Part shown: one piece after another, positions 6,854-15,892 of the stretch | Position numbering within the stretch: position 1 is the stretch's first letter | Layout: each line of letters starts with the position of its first letter | Source: an uncultured Lachnospiraceae bacterium | Lineage (GTDB): Bacteria > Bacillota > Clostridia > Lachnospirales > Lachnospiraceae | Direction of reading: 5' to 3' | Assembly (NCBI GenBank): GCA_947175055.1 | Contig: CAMWLJ010000030.1 | Coordinates: forward strand, 1 to 36,307 | DNA length: 36,307 nucleotides | Program-made: the position numbers and the translations under genes | The notes under the pieces: generated by a model | The model's database searches: none | Told to the model about the DNA's origin: nothing | What the model saw: only the letters and a program-made list of their open reading frames with translations

Positions 6854-7495
6854 ATGCAGTTACTGAGTGCAAATGATATGGCGAAGCTGGGCTGTGGTGG
6901 GTGTGACGGCTGCAGCGCATGCTGCCGGGGAATGGGACAGTCTATTGTGTTGGATCCTTATGATATTTTTCAATTGCAGAAAGTGACCGGACAGAATTTT
7001 GCCGGCCTAATGCAGGAGAAAACGGCACTTGGTGTGGAGAACGGGCTGATTCTGCCGTCCCTCAGAATGCAGCCGGAAACGGATGCCTGTGGTTTTCTGG
7101 ATGCGAGAGGACGCTGCAGCATCCATTCTCACAGACCGGGTCTGTGCAGGCTGTTTCCGTTGGGGAGGAAGTACGACGAGAAAGGGCTTCACTATTTCCT
7201 GTTGGAAGATGCTTGTGAGGTGCACAACCGGACCAAAGTCAAAATAAAAAAATGGCTGGAGATGCCGGCGCTTGTGCAATATGAAAGATTTCTGGCCATA
7301 TGGCATGATCTGCGTGGAGATCTGCAGGAGCGGATCGGGAAGCTGCAGTCGGATAGCTTTGCGCAAGAGAGCAACGTATTGTTTCTGGAACTGTTCTATA
7401 AGAGACCTTACGATACAGAAGAAGATTTCTATGTACAGTTCGAGAAACGCAGGGAGGAATTTGCCGCATCAGCAATATTTGCGGAAAGATCATAA
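6854..7495 (+). CDS. YkgJ-type cysteine-cluster protein
   Basis: The N-terminus carries a dense cluster, LGCGGCDGCSACCRGMGQSI (Cys14, 17, 20, 23, 24), followed by further cysteines in DACGFLDARGRCSIHSHRPG and LCRLFPLG. This is the pattern of the CxxCxxxCC metal-binding family (Pfam CxxCxxCC, YkgJ), thought to bind zinc or iron; the biological role is poorly known. ATG 6854 is chosen because GGAG (6843-6846) sits 7 nt upstream; GTG 6821 lacks a good site. The gene follows the hydrolase by about 50 bp and is probably in its operon. The C-terminal 90 residues are helical and charged. Confidence 0.78.
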   Translation: MQLLSANDMAKLGCGGCDGCSACCRGMGQSIVLDPYDIFQLQKVTGQNFAGLMQEKTALGVENGLILPSLRMQPETDACGFLDARGRCSIHSHRPGLCRLFPLGRKYDEKGLHYFLLEDACEVHNRTKVKIKKWLEMPALVQYERFLAIWHDLRGDLQERIGKLQSDSFAQESNVLFLELFYKRPYDTEEDFYVQFEKRREEFAASAIFAERS

Positions 7496-7568
7496 GAAAA
7501 GAAATCAAGGGAAAAGTATTAACAAATTGATCTGTAAAATAATTATGAAAAAGGAGTTAAAGAGGGAA

Positions 7569-8057
7569 ATGAAAACAAAATTTATAAGGGTATTTTTTCT
7601 GTTGGTATTGACAGCTTTCTTCTGCTGTGCTTGTGGGAAAGCGGAGAAGGAGAGCAGTGAGCAGTTGGAGGGCAGCCTTGGCGATATCATTACCGGTATT
7701 TATGAAAAGGCGGATCTGTCTGAGGATTTCAGAGCAGGGATGGATAGCTTTGAGATGTTTGAATTGACGGATGAGACGGAAGTCTCGATCCTGGGTACGA
7801 ATGAGATCGACTATACGGAGGCCACGGCTTCTATTCCCATGATCTCACCCAATGCCTTTCAATTCGTGCTGCTCAGAGTGGAAGACGATAATGTAGATAC
7901 GGTCAAGCAGCAGCTGAAAGATAATGCGGATCTGAACAAATGGATCTGTGTCAGCGCGGAGACAATGCTGATCGAGAGCCGGGGTAACGTGATCTTCTTT
8001 GCGATGGGAGATAATGACACAGTCTATGCCCTTAACAGTGCCTTCCAGAAATATTGA
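7569..8057 (+). CDS. DUF4358 lipoprotein
   Basis: A 162-residue secreted lipoprotein. MKTKFIRVFFLLVLTAFF is the signal peptide and FCCACGKA the lipobox region, after which cysteine would be lipid-modified. The mature part (IYEKADLSEDFRAGMD, FELTDETEVSILGTNE, NVIFFAMGD) matches DUF4358, a family common in Lachnospiraceae with no known function. ATG 7569 follows AAGGAG (7551-7556) and AGAGGG; an earlier in-frame ATG at 7545 has no ribosome site and would put charged residues before the signal peptide. A bidirectional terminator follows at 8123-8173. Confidence 0.8.
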   Translation: MKTKFIRVFFLLVLTAFFCCACGKAEKESSEQLEGSLGDIITGIYEKADLSEDFRAGMDSFEMFELTDETEVSILGTNEIDYTEATASIPMISPNAFQFVLLRVEDDNVDTVKQQLKDNADLNKWICVSAETMLIESRGNVIFFAMGDNDTVYALNSAFQKY

Positions 8058-8122
8058 TACGGCATGATTACTGTAGAAGCAATATATGAGTAGGATCAGC
8101 ATCAGCTGCACTGGCTGTGAAT

Positions 8123-8173
8123 AAAAAGCTCACGATTTCTTTCTGCGATGAGAGAGAAATACGTGAGCTTTTT
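8123..8173. terminator. Bidirectional rho-independent terminator
   Basis: AAAAAGCTCACG and CGTGAGCTTTTT pair over 12 bases, and the inner ATTTCT/AGAAAT segments extend the stem. T-runs follow on both strands. It serves the convergent lipoprotein gene and the pot operon. Confidence 0.85.
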
Positions 8174-8202
8174 GTATAGGGTAGACGGATGAACGTCAGA
8201 TA

Positions 8203-9279
8203 TTAATTGGACTTAACTTCCTTCCACAATTCATTGTACAGGGCATCCCCCTCTTCTCCTAAGTACACGAAGGTCTCCAGATTATCGTACTTTGACAGAT
8301 CGGGGAAGGCGATCTCGGAATTGCGGATATCATCGTCTTCAATCAGCTCTCTTGCCGCATCGTTGGGGGTAGAGTAGGTGATATATTCAAAGTTCTTCAC
8401 TGCCACATCACCGCGGCACATAAAGTCAATGAATTTTTCGGCATTTTCTTTATTGGGAGCGTCTTTCAAAATAACCCAGGAATCGATCCAGACATTGGTG
8501 CCTTCCTCGGGGATCACATATTCCAAGTCGGGATTTTCCCGTTGGGTGTAGATCGCTTCGCCGGAATAGATCACGCCGATAGCGGCTTCACCGCCGATCA
8601 TCTTGTCACGTACCTGGTCGATCACGTAAGCCTGAACCAGCGGTTTCTGGTCGATGAGGGAATTCTTCGCGATTTCCAATTCCTGTGGATCGGTGGTGTT
8701 CATGGAAAATCCATGTAACTTTTCGGCTACCATGAATGCGTCACGCACGGAATCCTGCATCAGGATATTGTCGGCATATTTCTCATCCCACAGCTGTGCC
8801 CAGCTTGTGATGGGTTCCTCTACCATGGTCTTATTATAGAGGATTCCCACCGTACCCCAGCAGTAAGGTACGGAATATTTGTTCTCCGGATCGAATCCCT
8901 TCGCTTGTTCAAAGTATTGTGCACCGATATTCTTTTTCGCGTTGGGAATGTTCTCAAAGTTGATCTCGGCCAGCATGTCGCCTTCGATCATCTTGCTGAT
9001 CATATAGTCTGAGGGGCATACCACGTCATAGGACGCGGCGCCGGATTCCACCTTCGGATACATGATCTCGTTGGTCTCGAATTCATCGTAAACGACCTCG
9101 ATCCCAGTCTCTTCCTCGAACATTTCGATCGTCTCCGGGTCAATATACTCTCCCCAGTTATACACGATCACCTGCCCGTTCCCTCCACTGCCGGAAGAAC
9201 CGCATCCGGTCATTCCCACAGCAGCCAATAACATAACACTTCCAAGTAGAACTTTATTGCTCCTATTCATTCTTTTCAT
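8203..9279 (-). CDS. potD: Spermidine/putrescine-binding lipoprotein PotD
   Basis: A 358-residue extracytoplasmic solute-binding lipoprotein of the polyamine ABC importer. The lipobox is VGMTGCGSS after a short hydrophobic signal. The mature part has the PotD pattern VIVYNWGEYIDPETIEMFEE, then YDVVCPSDYMISKMI, CWGTVGILYN and EGTNVWIDSWVI. The start is placed at ATG 9279 because GGAGGGAAAT precedes it; the upstream ATG at 9291 overlaps that ribosome site. It is the last gene of the operon, as usual, and ends before the terminator at 8123-8173. It captures spermidine or putrescine and hands it to PotB/PotC. Confidence 0.92.
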   Translation of the reverse strand: MKRMNRSNKVLLGSVMLLAAVGMTGCGSSGSGGNGQVIVYNWGEYIDPETIEMFEEETGIEVVYDEFETNEIMYPKVESGAASYDVVCPSDYMISKMIEGDMLAEINFENIPNAKKNIGAQYFEQAKGFDPENKYSVPYCWGTVGILYNKTMVEEPITSWAQLWDEKYADNILMQDSVRDAFMVAEKLHGFSMNTTDPQELEIAKNSLIDQKPLVQAYVIDQVRDKMIGGEAAIGVIYSGEAIYTQRENPDLEYVIPEEGTNVWIDSWVILKDAPNKENAEKFIDFMCRGDVAVKNFEYITYSTPNDAARELIEDDDIRNSEIAFPDLSKYDNLETFVYLGEEGDALYNELWKEVKSN

Positions 9280-9300
9280 ATTTCCCTCCATTCCGAAGCG

Positions 9301-9332
9301 CTTTATAGTTTTATAGCTTTATAGCTTTATAC
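9301..9332. repeat. Four tandem 8-bp repeats between potC and potD
   Basis: CTTTATAG, TTTTATAG, CTTTATAG and CTTTATAC follow head to tail with no spacer, exactly 32 bp. The potC stop codon (9327-9329 on the minus strand) is inside the last copy, and the potD ribosome site is about 15 bp away. Such repeats can gain or lose units by slippage. Confidence 0.85.
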
Positions 9333-10109
9333 CCGCGTCTTCCCTTCTTTTTTATCCGGCGCAGCATTCACCAGAAGCAGCAACACCAGCACTGCCACGA
9401 AGATGATCGTGGACAGAGCGTACATCTCCGGTTTGATCCCTTTTCGGACTTCCGTATAGATCTTGGTGGACAGAGTATCCACCCCGGCCCCTTTTGTAAA
9501 ATGGGTGATGATAAAATCATCCAGCGACATCGTAAAGGCCATCAGGAAACCCGAAAGGATACCGGGCGTAAGATCCGGAAATACCACCTTGAAGAAAGCC
9601 GTGACCGGAGGTGCCCCGAGATCCAGAGCAGCCTCGTAGACGCTGGGATTCAGCTGTTTCATGCGCGGCATGACGCTTAAGATCACATAGGGGATATTAA
9701 AAGTGATATGCGAAAGCAGTATCGTCCCCATTCCGAAGCGGAGACCGAAGCTGATGAAGAGCAGCATCAGTGAGATACCCGTGACGATATCCGCATTCAG
9801 CATGGGAATATTGGTGATCCCCATCATAATGGTCCGCGTCCGTTTCTTCATAGTATTCATGGCGATACAGGCTATGGTGCCGATCACCGTGGCGATGACG
9901 GAGGAGAGCAGCGCGATCAGCAGCGTATTCCCCAGCGCCCGCAGGATATCGTCATTGTGCACCAGCTGCACATACCACTTGAAGGTGAAGCCGCCCCATT
10001 TGGCCCGTGTCTTGCTGGCGTTGAAGGACAGCACCATCAATGTGGCGATCGGTGCATAGAGGAAAAGGAAGATCAGTGCGATATAAAATTTCTTTAAAGC
10101 ATTTCTCAT
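9327..10109 (-). CDS. potC: Polyamine ABC transporter permease PotC
   Basis: A 260-residue inner-membrane permease with six hydrophobic helices. The cytoplasmic EAA loop is EAALDLGAPPVTAFFKVVFP, the contact point for the PotA ATPase. MSLDDFIITHF near the C-terminus is typical of PotC. With PotB it forms the channel for spermidine/putrescine. Its ATG overlaps the potB stop as ATGA (10106-10109). Confidence 0.93.
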   Translation of the reverse strand: MRNALKKFYIALIFLFLYAPIATLMVLSFNASKTRAKWGGFTFKWYVQLVHNDDILRALGNTLLIALLSSVIATVIGTIACIAMNTMKKRTRTIMMGITNIPMLNADIVTGISLMLLFISFGLRFGMGTILLSHITFNIPYVILSVMPRMKQLNPSVYEAALDLGAPPVTAFFKVVFPDLTPGILSGFLMAFTMSLDDFIITHFTKGAGVDTLSTKIYTEVRKGIKPEMYALSTIIFVAVLVLLLLVNAAPDKKEGKTRV

Positions 10110-10924
10110 AGCATAGATCCCTCCCCTTCTTTATCGAACACAGCGGATGCGATCATATTTAAGATGATAAAGATCATCAGCACGATAGAAAGGCCGCTGC
10201 CCAGGTGCCAGTTGGAGGCCTGCGTAAATTCCTGGTCGATGACGTTGCCGATCAATAAGATCTTACTGCCGCCGAGCAGGGAACTGATCACGAAAGTAGT
10301 CAGAGCCGGTACGAAAACCATGGAAATACCGCTGATGATACCCGGCACAGACAGGGGCAGTATGATACGGAAGAAAGTATGTATATTGTCTGCGCCTAGA
10401 TCCCTGGCGGCATTTATTACATTCTCATCAATCTTGGACAGTGCGTTGTATAAAGGCAACACCATGAAGGGTAGAAAGTTATAGACCATACCCAAAATGA
10501 TGGCGTAAGGGGTGTTGATGATATTGATATTAGGCAAGTGGAGGAACGTGAGTATGCTATTGATCACGCCGCTTTTTTCCAAAAGTGTCTGCCAGGCGAG
10601 GGTGCGCAGTAGAAAATTCATCCACATAGGCAGAATAAATATCAATATGATAAAACTGTGCTGGCTCACCTTCATATTGGCCAGGATCATGGCAAGCGGA
10701 TAGGCCAGCAGAAAGCAGATCAGTGTACTGATCAGGGACAGCAGGATGGAAAGGCGCAGTGCCTTGGCATGTTCCGCCGTCGCGATGGCAGTGATATTTT
10801 CCAGGGTAAAGGCGCCGGTCTTATCGGTCAGTCCGTAGTAGAAGATCATGCATAGCGGAATGAGGATGAAGACCACCGACCAAAGCGTGTAAGGGGCTGA
10901 AAGCCATTTTCTTCTAGATATCAA
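10106..10924 (-). CDS. potB: Polyamine ABC transporter permease PotB
   Basis: A 272-residue membrane permease paired with PotC. The EAA loop is [20 protein letters not shown], and the [20 protein letters not shown] helix is characteristic. The best start is TTG at 10924 ([14 protein letters not shown] follows), inside the last codons of potA, with GAGGCGG 6 nt upstream; no in-frame ATG is nearby. It overlaps potA by 11 bp, so translation is probably coupled. The weak start codon may lower its level relative to PotA. Confidence 0.92.
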   Translation of the reverse strand: MISRRKWLSAPYTLWSVVFILIPLCMIFYYGLTDKTGAFTLENITAIATAEHAKALRLSILLSLISTLICFLLAYPLAMILANMKVSQHSFIILIFILPMWMNFLLRTLAWQTLLEKSGVINSILTFLHLPNINIINTPYAIILGMVYNFLPFMVLPLYNALSKIDENVINAARDLGADNIHTFFRIILPLSVPGIISGISMVFVPALTTFVISSLLGGSKILLIGNVIDQEFTQASNWHLGSGLSIVLMIFIILNMIASAVFDKEGEGSML

Positions 10925-11987
10925 TTGCTACCGCCTCCTCGTCTTCAGATTCCGGTTTGTTCATGATCTGGATGTTGTAGGGATCGACCCGGATGCCTAC
11001 CTTTTCTCCTACCGGATGGAGAGCAGTGGAATGTACAAGCCACTCGAAACCGCCGGCCATGACTTCCATCTCATAGTGTACACCCTTGAAGATCAGGTGG
11101 CTGACCACGCCCTGCAGGATGCCTTCTTCGGGAGGGACAAGTTCCACATCTTCCGGCCGGATCACCACATCCACCGGCTTATTGTGTCCGAAGCCTGTAT
11201 CTACACAGGCAAAACGGGTACCAAGAATGCTGACCAGCTTATCCTCGATCATGGTGGCGGAGATGATGTTGCTGTCGCCGATAAAATCCGCTACAAAGGC
11301 GTTCTCAGGCTCATTGTAGATGGACTCCGGAGAGCCGATCTGCTGGATATAACCCTGGTTCATGACGACGATGGTATCGGACATGGTCAATGCTTCTTCC
11401 TGATCGTGGGTAACATAGACGAAGGTGATGCCCAGCTCGTTTTTCATGCGGATCAGTTCGTACTGCATTTCCTGGCGCAGCTTCAGATCCAGTGCGCCGA
11501 GTGGTTCGTCCAGGAGCAGGACCCGGGGCTCATTGACGATGGCGCGTGCAATGGCGATACGCTGCTGCTGGCCGCCGCTTAAGGAATCCGGCATGCGGTT
11601 CTCGTAGCCTTCCAGATTGACCAGTTTTAAGGCATAGCGGATCTTGTCGGCAATATAATCTTTGGATTTTTTCTTGATCTTCAAGCCGAAAGCTATGTTC
11701 TCGGCGATATTCATATGGGTGAAAAGGGCGTACTTCTGAAATACGGTGTTCAGAGGCCGCAGGTTCGGCGGAAGATTCGTGATGTCCTGTCCGTCAAAGA
11801 TAACGCTGCCGGTGTCCGGTGTGGCAAATCCGCCCAGTATGCGCAGGGTAGTGGTCTTGCCGCAGCCGCTGGGGCCAAGGAGCGTGACAAATTCATTCTC
11901 GTGGATGGTCAGATTCAATTCGTCTAAGACCATCTGTCCGTCAAAGGATTTGGAGATATTATTTAAGTGGATCAATTCTTTGGACAT
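10914..11987 (-). CDS. potA: Polyamine ABC transporter ATPase PotA
   Basis: A 357-residue ATP-binding subunit. Walker A is GPSGCGKTT (residues 38-46), the signature is [14 protein letters not shown], Walker B is [12 protein letters not shown], and a C-terminal TOBE-type regulatory domain ([21 protein letters not shown]) follows. It powers polyamine uptake. ATG 11987 is preferred over an upstream in-frame TTG because GGAGG lies 8 nt before it. A 129-bp gap separates it from the regulator gene upstream, which seems to be in the same transcript. Confidence 0.94.
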   Translation of the reverse strand: MSKELIHLNNISKSFDGQMVLDELNLTIHENEFVTLLGPSGCGKTTTLRILGGFATPDTGSVIFDGQDITNLPPNLRPLNTVFQKYALFTHMNIAENIAFGLKIKKKSKDYIADKIRYALKLVNLEGYENRMPDSLSGGQQQRIAIARAIVNEPRVLLLDEPLGALDLKLRQEMQYELIRMKNELGITFVYVTHDQEEALTMSDTIVVMNQGYIQQIGSPESIYNEPENAFVADFIGDSNIISATMIEDKLVSILGTRFACVDTGFGHNKPVDVVIRPEDVELVPPEEGILQGVVSHLIFKGVHYEMEVMAGGFEWLVHSTALHPVGEKVGIRVDPYNIQIMNKPESEDEEAVAIDI

Positions 11988-12116
11988 GGACAAATCCTCC
12001 GTGTTTTCTGTTTCGTATTTTGGTATTTCTTTTTTGTATTTTGATTTTGTACTTCTGCTTATGCAGAGCCGCCTGCCTTGTCCGTATTAAGATAAGAATC
12101 CGACAGTGGATCGGGG

Positions 12117-12677
12117 TCAAAAGTTCGGCGGGGTGCTGATCCAGAGGAAGACTGCGCCGCTCTTACCGCCGGCTTTGATATAGTGTTCCGAGTTGGGCGT
12201 GTAGTAAAAGGCTTCGCCCTTCTTCGCCTTCATGCTACGATTTCCGATGACAATGGTGATCGTACCAGACAATACGTAGCCAAATTCTTCCCCTTCGTGG
12301 GGTTGATCTGGATAGGTAGAGCCGTCGGGATCCAGCGTGACACGGATGGGTTCCATCATGTTCTTCTGCGCGTTGGGAATGATCCATTCCACTTTGTTGT
12401 GAAGCTCCGTGTCGGTCTTCTCGAAGAAGTCCTCATTGTGAAAGACAATCTGTTCATCATCATCGTCGTTGAAGAAATTTTTCAAGTTTGTGCCGAGGCA
12501 TTGTAAGATATCGACCAGGGTGGCGATGGAAGGGGAAGTCAGATCGTTCTCCAATTGACTGATAAAGCCCTTGGATAATTCGCAGCGATCTGCCAGTTCT
12601 TCTTGGGTCAGTCCCTTCTGGTTGCGTAGTTCTCTGATCTTATTGCCGATTTCCACTCGGCTGGAATTACTGTCCAT
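12117..12677 (-). CDS. XRE-cupin regulator of the pot operon (PuuR-like)
   Basis: A 186-residue protein. Residues 8-63 are an XRE helix-turn-helix (IGNKIRELRNQKGLTQEELA, LSKGFISQLENDLTSPS), and residues about 108-180 a cupin_2 sensor domain (HEGEEFGYVLSGTITIVIGN, KGEAFYYTPNSEHYI). This fusion is that of PuuR-type regulators that respond to small amines or amino acids. It is the first gene before potABCD, so it likely senses a polyamine and controls its own operon through the palindromes at 12854-12875. ATG 12677 follows AGAGG. Confidence 0.87.
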   Translation of the reverse strand: MDSNSSRVEIGNKIRELRNQKGLTQEELADRCELSKGFISQLENDLTSPSIATLVDILQCLGTNLKNFFNDDDDEQIVFHNEDFFEKTDTELHNKVEWIIPNAQKNMMEPIRVTLDPDGSTYPDQPHEGEEFGYVLSGTITIVIGNRSMKAKKGEAFYYTPNSEHYIKAGGKSGAVFLWISTPPNF

Positions 12678-12853
12678 ATTGTGTTAGCCTCTTTCTGCAG
12701 TGATCTCGTCTACTAGGTTACTTTGATCGGTATTGACCTTATGCATTGAATCTGGTCTGTCCGGGCATATGATATCTTCTCGTGGATAACAAAAGGAACG
12801 TTGATCCTCGGTCATCGTTAGTATTGTTCACAGACCGGATACTCAGTTATAAT

Positions 12854-12921
12854 AAACTCAAAGTTTACTAAAACTAAACAGACACTGAGTCTCATTATAC
12901 AAAAAAGAATTGTTATGTCAA
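12854..12921 (-). promoter_or_regulatory. pot operon promoter and palindromic operator candidates
   Basis: On the minus strand TTGACA (12916-12921) and TATAAT (12894-12899) are 16 bp apart, a near-perfect housekeeping promoter. Transcription would start near 12887. Just downstream lie two overlapping palindromes: AAACTCAAAGTTT (12854-12866) and AGTTTACTAAAACT (12862-12875). They sit where a repressor would block elongation or initiation. The pot regulator is the natural candidate to bind. The remainder of the 430-bp gap between 12678 and 13107 shows only the plus-strand promoter at 12961-12989. Confidence 0.65.
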
Positions 12922-12960
12922 TGGGATTTTTAAAAATAAAAGCATTTTTTATGAAAATGA

Positions 12961-12989
12961 TTAACATGGCTGTAAATTTGTGATAAAAT
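12961..12989 (+). promoter_or_regulatory. Promoter of the lactonase-like gene
   Basis: TTAACA (12961-12966) and TAAAAT (12984-12989) are 17 bp apart, with a TG extension before the -10. It points to the gene at 13108 and diverges from the pot promoter. Confidence 0.6.
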
Positions 12990-13107
12990 CTAGTCAGATA
13001 AGAGCCGGATATCTGCGTTTAGAGATTTTGAGAGTTACGGCTTATGCAATCTGCTGTAAGACGGGCAGAGTGAAAGAACGATAATGATAGAAAGGCATGG
13101 TTTGAAT

Positions 13108-14178
13108 ATGAGTCAGGATAAATATGTAGCATACGTTTCTACTTATACAGTGGGCAAAGTAGAGAAATATGGCATTAAAATTTATGATGTGGACATGGAA
13201 AGGGGGAGACTGATCGAGAAAAATCAGGTCAGGATCACCAATTCCTCCTATATATCTATTTCTCATAATAAGAAATTTCTGTATTCCATCACGGACTTCG
13301 GGGTAGAGTCATACAGGATCCTGCCCAGCGGCGATCTGGAGGTTATCAATGCCAGCAGTATTAACGGAATGCGCGGCTGTTATCTCTCCACCGATTACGA
13401 GGATAAGTTCCTGTTTGTCGGCGGCTATCATGACGGGAAGATCACTGTGCTCAGGCTGCGGGAAGACGGCGGTGTGGGAGATATCACGGATGAGATCTAT
13501 CACAAGGGACTTGGCAGTATAGCGGAACGGAATTTCAGGCCTCATGTCAATTGTGTGAAGATGACGAGGGACAATCATTACCTGTGTGCGGCGGATCTGG
13601 GGCTTGACCATGTCAATGTATATCGTCTTGACCACAAGAACGGCAAACTACGCCCCATCGATATGGTGAGAAGCGAGCAGGAGTCGGCGCCGCGCCATCT
13701 GAAGTTTTCCAAGGATGGCAGGTATATGTACATCGTCCATGAATTGAAGAATTATATCGACGTTTATACGTACGAGGAAGTGGACGGCAATCCGGAGTTT
13801 GAGAAGATTCAGACAATCTCTACGCTGAATGATTATCATGCGGGGGGATCGGCGGCCAGTGCGCTTAATATTTCCGAGGATTTCAGGTATGTGGTGAGTT
13901 CCAATGCAGGAGATAACAGTACCATCATCTACCGGGTAGATCCGGAGACGGGAATGCTCTCTAAGATATTGTGCCTGCCGATCAGTGGTGATTATCCGAA
14001 GGACGCAAACCTTTTTCCGGACAACAGGCATCTGGTATCTCTGAATCATGAATCAGATACGATGACTTTCTTTACGGTGGATCTGGAGAACGGTCTGCTT
14101 ATCATGAACGGCAGAGAAGTGAAGGTGAATCAGCCCAACTGCATTATTTTCCATAAAATCGAAGAAGGAACCGAATAG
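13108..14178 (+). CDS. Lactonase family beta-propeller (6-phosphogluconolactonase-like)
   Basis: A 356-residue soluble protein with repeated propeller strands. Family hallmarks are VAYVSTYTVGKVEKYGIKIY at the start, AADLGLDHVNVYRLD, SAPRHLKFSKDGRYMYIVHE, VVSSNAGDNSTIIYRVDPET and NLFPDNRHLVSLNHESDTM. It belongs to the YbhE/cycloisomerase-2 group, some of which hydrolyse 6-phosphogluconolactone; activity in this member is not proven. ATG 13108 matches where relatives begin; ATG 13084 would add eight residues. A hairpin at 14186-14223 follows closely and reaches into the spoIVA ribosome site. Confidence 0.8.
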   Translation: MSQDKYVAYVSTYTVGKVEKYGIKIYDVDMERGRLIEKNQVRITNSSYISISHNKKFLYSITDFGVESYRILPSGDLEVINASSINGMRGCYLSTDYEDKFLFVGGYHDGKITVLRLREDGGVGDITDEIYHKGLGSIAERNFRPHVNCVKMTRDNHYLCAADLGLDHVNVYRLDHKNGKLRPIDMVRSEQESAPRHLKFSKDGRYMYIVHELKNYIDVYTYEEVDGNPEFEKIQTISTLNDYHAGGSAASALNISEDFRYVVSSNAGDNSTIIYRVDPETGMLSKILCLPISGDYPKDANLFPDNRHLVSLNHESDTMTFFTVDLENGLLIMNGREVKVNQPNCIIFHKIEEGTE

Positions 14179-14185
14179 ATGAGCT

Positions 14186-14228
14186 TCCTCCTGCATATAC
14201 ATTTACCAGTATAAGCAGGAGGATTTTT
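14186..14228 (+). terminator. Terminator-like hairpin whose right arm is the spoIVA ribosome site
   Basis: TCCTCCTGC (14186-14194) pairs with GCAGGAGGA (14215-14223); inside, TATAC (14196-14200) pairs with GTATA (14209-14213) around an 8-nt loop. TTTTT follows at 14224-14228, the form of a rho-independent terminator for the upstream gene. The right arm contains AGGAGG, the Shine-Dalgarno sequence 7 nt before the spoIVA ATG. A SigE-like -10, TATACATT, lies at 14196-14203, with a weak -35-like GAATAGA at 14173-14179. Confidence 0.65.
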
Positions 14229-14230
14229 AT

Positions 14231-15718
14231 ATGGATTTCTTACAGAATAATACATATGACCTGTATAAAGATATACAGCTCCGCACGGGAGGAGAAATCT
14301 ATCTGGGCGTGGTAGGACCGGTGAGGACGGGGAAATCGACATTTATCAAGCGTTTTATGAATCTGTTGGTGCTGCCTTTTATGGAAGATGAGAACGAGAA
14401 GGAGCGGGCTCAGGATGAGATGCCACAGAGCGCGGGCGGCAGGACGGTCACGACGACAGAACCCAAATTTATTCCCAAGGAGGCGGCACATATCAGGCTG
14501 GGCACGGACATTGACGTGGATATCAGACTGATCGACTGTGTGGGCTATATGGTGGAAGGCGCCACCGGCCATATGGAAGAAGATGTGGAGCGTATGGTGA
14601 AGACCCCTTGGTCTGCGGAAGAGATTCCTTTCACGAAAGCGGCTGAGATCGGAACCCGTAAGGTGATCAAGGATCATTCTACGATCGGTATCGTGGTGAC
14701 CTGCGACGGTTCTTTTGGTGATCTGGGTCGGGACAGTTTTTTAGAAGCAGAAGCACGTACGATCACAGAGCTGCAGGCACTGGGGAAACCTTTTATCGTG
14801 CTGCTCAATTCTGCGAAGCCTTACGCGGAGGATACTAGGATGCTGGCAGATGAGATCAGTGAGAAGTATCAGGTGACCGTGATGCCGGTCAACTGTGAGC
14901 AGTTAAAGAGGGAGGATATCAATCATATCATGGAAAATATCCTCTACGAATTCCCGCTGACCATGATCGAGTTCTATATGCCTAAATGGGTGGAGATGCT
15001 GCCTTACGATCACAAGATGAAGCAGGATATCATCGTCCAGATCAAGAATCTGATGTGCAGCTTAAGTAATATCCGGGATATCACATCGGGTAGCTTTATG
15101 CCGGAGAGCGAATATATCAAGAAGTGTAAGTTGGACGGCATCAATATGTCCGATGGCAGTGTGAAGGTTCTTTTGGACGTGGACGATTCCTATTACTATG
15201 AGATGATCAGCGATCTGGTGGGGGAGACGGTGGGAAGCGAATATCAGATGCTTGCCATGTTAAAAGAGATGGCGAAGATGAAACGGGAGTACGTGAAGGT
15301 GCTCCATGCGCTGGAATCGGTGCGCTATAAGGGATATGGCGTCGTAATGCCGGATCGGGAAGAAATCATGCTGGAGAGGCCGGAGCTGATCAGGCAGGGC
15401 AATAAGTTCGGTGTGAAGATCAAGGCGGAGAGTCCCAGCATTCATATGATCAAGGCCAGTATTGAGACGGAGATCTCTCCTATCGTGGGCACGGAAGAGC
15501 AGGCAAGAGATCTGATCCAGTTCATCTCGGATACGGAGACAAGTGAAGAGGGCATCTGGGAGACGAATATTTTTGGAAAGACGGTAGAACAGCTGGTGAA
15601 TGACGGTATTACGGGCAAAATTTCCATGATCAATGAGGAAAGTCAGGTGAAACTGCAGGAGACCATGCAGAAGATCGTCAATGACTGCAATGGCGGGATG
15701 GTGTGCATTATCATCTGA
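14231..15718 (+). CDS. spoIVA: Stage IV sporulation protein A
   Basis: A 495-residue ATPase that polymerises on the forespore surface and anchors the spore coat, made in the mother cell. The N-terminal domain has Walker A GPVRTGKST (residues 29-37), the threonine stretch RTVTTTEPKF and the Walker B-like strand DVDIRLIDCVGYMVEGA. The middle and C-terminal parts are full length, and the end GGMVCIII matches the glycine-hydrophobic tail needed for forespore attachment. AGGAGG lies 7 nt before the ATG. It is monocistronic, ending in a terminator at 15740-15771. Its presence shows the organism makes or recently made endospores. Confidence 0.97.
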   Translation: MDFLQNNTYDLYKDIQLRTGGEIYLGVVGPVRTGKSTFIKRFMNLLVLPFMEDENEKERAQDEMPQSAGGRTVTTTEPKFIPKEAAHIRLGTDIDVDIRLIDCVGYMVEGATGHMEEDVERMVKTPWSAEEIPFTKAAEIGTRKVIKDHSTIGIVVTCDGSFGDLGRDSFLEAEARTITELQALGKPFIVLLNSAKPYAEDTRMLADEISEKYQVTVMPVNCEQLKREDINHIMENILYEFPLTMIEFYMPKWVEMLPYDHKMKQDIIVQIKNLMCSLSNIRDITSGSFMPESEYIKKCKLDGINMSDGSVKVLLDVDDSYYYEMISDLVGETVGSEYQMLAMLKEMAKMKREYVKVLHALESVRYKGYGVVMPDREEIMLERPELIRQGNKFGVKIKAESPSIHMIKASIETEISPIVGTEEQARDLIQFISDTETSEEGIWETNIFGKTVEQLVNDGITGKISMINEESQVKLQETMQKIVNDCNGGMVCIII

Positions 15719-15739
15719 AGAAGTAGTTTCTCTTAAAAA

Positions 15740-15771
15740 GGGGCAGGACAGGAAGGCGTCCTGCTTCTTTT
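15740..15771 (+). terminator. Terminator after spoIVA
   Basis: GCAGGAC (15743-15749) and GTCCTGC (15758-15764) form the core stem, extended by wobble pairs, followed by TTCTTTT. Confidence 0.75.
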
Positions 15772-15797
15772 ACGTGGGGATAAAATCAGATACGGCA

Positions 15798-15826
15798 TTT
15801 ACGCCGGCGTGAAATAGTGATAGAAT
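15798..15826 (+). promoter_or_regulatory. Promoter of the purine nucleoside phosphorylase gene
   Basis: TTTACG (15798-15803) and TAGAAT (15821-15826) are 17 bp apart, about 67 bp before the start codon. Confidence 0.5.
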
Positions 15827-15892
15827 ATAAGACATTACATTGCTTCGCTTCTCGTTTAGATGCAAATATGATAAAAGAAAGGTGGTAGTATA

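Noticed and set aside
7272..7568. Longer version of the DUF4358 lipoprotein starting at 7272
   Set aside because: That extension overlaps the cysteine-cluster gene in another frame and would bury the signal peptide; the start at 7569 fits the ribosome site and lipobox.
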